The notes under the pieces are model-generated. The model was not told the origin of the DNA, made no database searches, and worked only from the letters and a program-made list of their open reading frames with translations. A DNA stretch of 64,000 nucleotides, from contig CALQEU020000007.1 of the NCBI GenBank assembly GCA_943329665.2, positions 73,098 through 137,097 of the forward strand, read 5' to 3'. Both the position numbers and the translations under genes were made by a program. Below, piece after piece: positions 61,492 to 64,000 of the stretch; position 1 is the stretch's first letter, and each line of letters starts with the position of its first letter. This DNA comes from JAJTFW01 sp903922455. Lineage in GTDB: Bacteria; Bacteroidota; Bacteroidia; AKYH767-A; OLB10.

Positions 61492-62868
61492 ATGAAGGCA
61501 TTAATTATTATATCTATTCTTGGTGTTGTTGCAATGATGGCTGATGTGCTGCGTTTTAAAAAGCTACTCGTTCCTATCATTGTCACCGGATTGTTTATTG
61601 CTCTCGCAACAGTTTGCATGGATTGGAATACCGATATCCGATATTTTAATGATATGGCTTATTTCGATAATTATGCCTTGGCATTTACAGGAGCCGTGAT
61701 TTTTATTACCTTGCTGTGGATGTTAATTGGACAAGAGTATTTTCAGGATTCGCATACGAAAGGTGAACACGCTGCTCTCATTTTATTTTGTTTGTCAGGT
61801 GCTATTGCGATGATTTCTTTTTCTGATTTAACTTTATTCTTTATCGGACTCGAAATTTTATCTATTTCATTGTATGTTCTTGCGGCTTCAAATAAAAGTG
61901 ATTTGCGTTCGAATGAAGCAGGCTTAAAATACTTCCTGATGGGTGCGTTTGCTACTGGATTTTTGTTGTTTGGTATCGCACTGATTTATGGAGCAACCGC
62001 TACTTTTAATTTACAAGGAATCCATGATGCATTAGCAAAAGGTGCCATTTCTCCTTTGATGGTCAAAACGGGTGTTTTACTAATCTTAGTAGGATTATTG
62101 TTTAAAGTTTCTGCGGCTCCCTTTCATTTCTGGGCGCCCGATGTTTACGAAGGGTCGCCAACGTTAGTAACCATGTTTATGGCTACCGTAGTAAAAACAG
62201 CAGCCTTTGCTGCTTTTTATCGATTATTTTCAACTTGTTTTATTTCATTATCTGATACATGGATTCCTGTAGTCGCCGCATTATCAGCCATTACCATGCT
62301 TTTGGGAAATATAATGGCTGTATTTCAAACGAGTTTTAAACGCATGTTGGCTTACTCTTCAATTGCCCACGCGGGGTATATGATGATGGCGATTGCCGCT
62401 ATGAATGAAGTCTCTGCAGGATCGATTTTTCTCTATGCTATTGCCTATAGTATCGGAAGTTTAGGCGCTTTTGCTTGTTTGCATGCCATGAGTGTTAATG
62501 GAGATGAAAGTATTTCTGGATTGAATGGCCTAGGTAAAAGACAACCTAAAGTGGCCATTTTTCTAAGTTTAATTATGTTCTCATTGGCAGGAATTCCGCC
62601 AGTAGCTGGATTTTTTGCTAAATATTATCTATTCTATGGAGCCCTGATAGGAGGTTATACTTGGCTGGTTATCATAGCAGTTATGTCTTCTTTAATTGGT
62701 GTTTACTATTATTTCAAAGTAATTTTTGCTTTGTTTAAAACGAATCCCATCGCAGCTGAAGAACTTCCAATTTTATTACCAAAACATTATGTTTTACTCA
62801 TTTTGACGGCTATTATTTCTTTGGGAATAGGAGTGTCACCTGCTTGGTTGCAAAGCTTAATATCATAG
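61492..62868 (+). CDS. nuoN: NADH-quinone oxidoreductase subunit N (antiporter-like)
   Basis: 458 residues, about 14 helices. FFIGLEILSISLYVLAASNKSD, FKVSAAPFHFWAPDVYEGSPTLVTMFMATVVKTAAF and KRMLAYSSIAHAGYMMMAI are the family blocks. It follows nuoM after two bases and ends the operon; no clear terminator hairpin was seen. Confidence 0.98.
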   Translation: MKALIIISILGVVAMMADVLRFKKLLVPIIVTGLFIALATVCMDWNTDIRYFNDMAYFDNYALAFTGAVIFITLLWMLIGQEYFQDSHTKGEHAALILFCLSGAIAMISFSDLTLFFIGLEILSISLYVLAASNKSDLRSNEAGLKYFLMGAFATGFLLFGIALIYGATATFNLQGIHDALAKGAISPLMVKTGVLLILVGLLFKVSAAPFHFWAPDVYEGSPTLVTMFMATVVKTAAFAAFYRLFSTCFISLSDTWIPVVAALSAITMLLGNIMAVFQTSFKRMLAYSSIAHAGYMMMAIAAMNEVSAGSIFLYAIAYSIGSLGAFACLHAMSVNGDESISGLNGLGKRQPKVAIFLSLIMFSLAGIPPVAGFFAKYYLFYGALIGGYTWLVIIAVMSSLIGVYYYFKVIFALFKTNPIAAEELPILLPKHYVLLILTAIISLGIGVSPAWLQSLIS

Positions 62869-62890
62869 AAATAATTCCCTTTCTTTTCCT

Positions 62891-62898
62891 TACTTTTG
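62891..62898 (+). promoter_or_regulatory. Putative -7 element for the second adhesin gene
   Basis: TACTTTTG (TAnnTTTG) lies 44 bases before the ATG at 62943 and directly after nuoN. Confidence 0.45.
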
Positions 62899-62942
62899 TA
62901 TATTAGAATCATACTAAAATTTATAATTTCTTTCCCTTGCTG

Positions 62943-64000
62943 ATGAAGCAAAATAATTACGGATTTGTCCTTAAATTTTGGCTCTTGGTCGTTTTGTGTA
63001 CGACCTTGTCCATTGTATCTCTTTTCGGGAATGTGCTTACTCCCAAGAAAGTAAATACGCTATCTCTAAAACCAGAGAATCCTTTGGTGTTAATTTTGAA
63101 TTTTACATTGTCTAACTACAATGGATTTAACGTAAGCTGTGATGGAAGTACCGATGGAACTATTGATTTAACACCTTCAAATGGTACAGCCCCTTATAGC
63201 TATGTTTGGTCTACAGGTGCCCTAACAGAAGATTTATCAGGACTAGGAGCTGGAACGTATACAGTAACCGTAACTGACTTATTAGGAGATATTCAAATTG
63301 AATCTGTTACGCTAACTCAACCTGCACTATTAAATATTGTTCAAGATAGTTTACACGTTGATAGTTGTGGTGGTGTTGGAGATGGTGGTGTATTTATTTC
63401 TGTAACCGGTGGCGTTTTAAATTACTCGTATGCTTGGTCGAATGGAAGTGTTACTGAAGATATTGACGGTGTTGTAGCAGGAAATTATACAGTAACGGTG
63501 ACGGATGCAAATTTATGCACAGCTACAAATTCTTACACCGTTAACGAAGTTCCTTCGTTGCAATTATCCACCACACAAGTGGATGTGCTCTGTAATGGAG
63601 ATGCGACAGGCACTATTGATTTGATTGTGTTGGGTGGTACTCCCGTTCATACGTATGCTTGGTCGAATGGAGGAGTAACACAAGATATTTCAGGATTAAT
63701 TGCCGGAACGTATACGGTTACCGTTAGTGATGCTAATGGTTGTACTGCCACTACATCTGCAATTATAACACAACCTGCTGCTAACATTGGACTTTCTACC
63801 ACAACAACATCAGTCGCTTGCTTTGGTGAAAACACAGGGTCCATCAACCTAACCGTAACAGGAGGAACTGGAGGCTATTCTTATAATTGGAGCAATGGAT
63901 TTTCAGGAGAAGATCCCAGTGGATTAATTGCCGGAACGTATACGGTTACCGTTAGTGATGCTAATGGTTGTACTGCTACTACATCTGACTTTGTAACTCA
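62943..64000 (+). CDS. Second SprB-like repeat adhesin (3' end cut by window edge)
   Basis: 352 codons are visible. A signal-like helix (FVLKFWLLVVLCTTLSIVSLFG) is followed by SprB-type repeats: units end in GTYTVTVTDLLG, GNYTVTVTDANLC, GTYTVTVSDANGC, GTYTVTVSDANGC, with Cys-containing starts (VSCDGSTDG, VLCNGDATG, VACFGENTG). It lacks the about 370-residue N-terminal region of the first adhesin and goes almost straight into repeats. A type B sorting domain and a SprF-like partner may lie beyond the window. Same role assumed: T9SS-exported surface adhesin. Confidence 0.9.
   Translation, partial: MKQNNYGFVLKFWLLVVLCTTLSIVSLFGNVLTPKKVNTLSLKPENPLVLILNFTLSNYNGFNVSCDGSTDGTIDLTPSNGTAPYSYVWSTGALTEDLSGLGAGTYTVTVTDLLGDIQIESVTLTQPALLNIVQDSLHVDSCGGVGDGGVFISVTGGVLNYSYAWSNGSVTEDIDGVVAGNYTVTVTDANLCTATNSYTVNEVPSLQLSTTQVDVLCNGDATGTIDLIVLGGTPVHTYAWSNGGVTQDISGLIAGTYTVTVSDANGCTATTSAIITQPAANIGLSTTTTSVACFGENTGSINLTVTGGTGGYSYNWSNGFSGEDPSGLIAGTYTVTVSDANGCTATTSDFVT
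63693..63987 (+). repeat. Near-identical repeat segments in the second adhesin gene
   Basis: 63693-63759 and 63921-63987 are 67 bases long and differ at one position, with a period of 228 bases (76 residues). The rest of the units is far less alike. Confidence 0.85.

Overview
The window is about 64 kb of AT-rich DNA from a member of the Bacteroidota, most likely a free-living gliding or T9SS-bearing lineage; I cannot fix the family. The phylum call rests on several things. There is a type IX secretion/gliding core (gldK-gldL-gldM-gldN preceded by a PorP-like gene), a gldA-type ABC ATPase, and SprB-type repeat adhesins with type B sorting domains. Complex I has a short NuoG. The -7 promoter motif TAnnTTTG recurs upstream of many genes, and the miaB-sigma54 regulator-lptE-secG gene order is of a type I know from this phylum. 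No rRNA, tRNA, CRISPR array or intact insertion sequence was seen.

Layout: 1-1.5 kb, a CotH-like secreted protein cut by the window edge. 1.9-8.2 kb, housekeeping genes (thyA, a CorC/HlyC-type membrane protein, a MazG-like hydrolase, dtd, rsgA) and gldA, separated by repeat-filled gaps. 8.3-13.3 kb, metK, a DUF2461 gene, a small bipolar protein, anmK and an acyl-CoA dehydrogenase. 13.4-16.5 kb, a two-gene Wza/Wzc-like polysaccharide export pair. 16.6-25.9 kb, a long minus-strand block: murF, groEL-groES, then the overlapping cluster miaB - sigma54 regulator - lptE - acidic protein - secG. 25.9-26.7 kb, a gap with a decayed RhuM fragment. 26.7-30.7 kb, topA and an arginase-fold protein. 31.1-36.9 kb, porP-gldK-gldL-gldM-gldN. 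36.9-38.4 kb, a scar region with a PAP2 remnant, an HYC_CC_PP-type protein and a methyltransferase/T9SS-CTD chimera. 38.5-49.5 kb, a minus-strand surface module: a 2619-residue SprB-like adhesin, a PorP/SprF partner and an OmpA/TPR/PD40 lipid-envelope protein. 49.9-62.9 kb, a complete 14-gene nuoA-N operon. 62.9-64 kb, the start of a second SprB-like adhesin.

How it fits together: GldK/L/M/N form the T9SS motor and ring. The PorP/SprF proteins are outer-membrane partners for type B CTD cargo, and the two adhesins are such cargo. The OmpA/TPR protein probably anchors part of the machinery to peptidoglycan. The proton-motive force that drives GldL/GldM rotation would be supplied in part by the NADH dehydrogenase next door. 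GroESL, SecG, LptE and MurF supply folding, Sec export and envelope building.

Most interesting items: the methyltransferase/sorting-domain chimera beside a PAP2 pseudogene; a candidate operator (GACA-N3-TGTC) shared by the miaB and groES upstream regions; several families of short palindromic and tandem repeats, one of which lies inside a coding sequence; an arginase-like protein with altered metal-ligand motifs; and the large adhesin-SprF-OmpA module.
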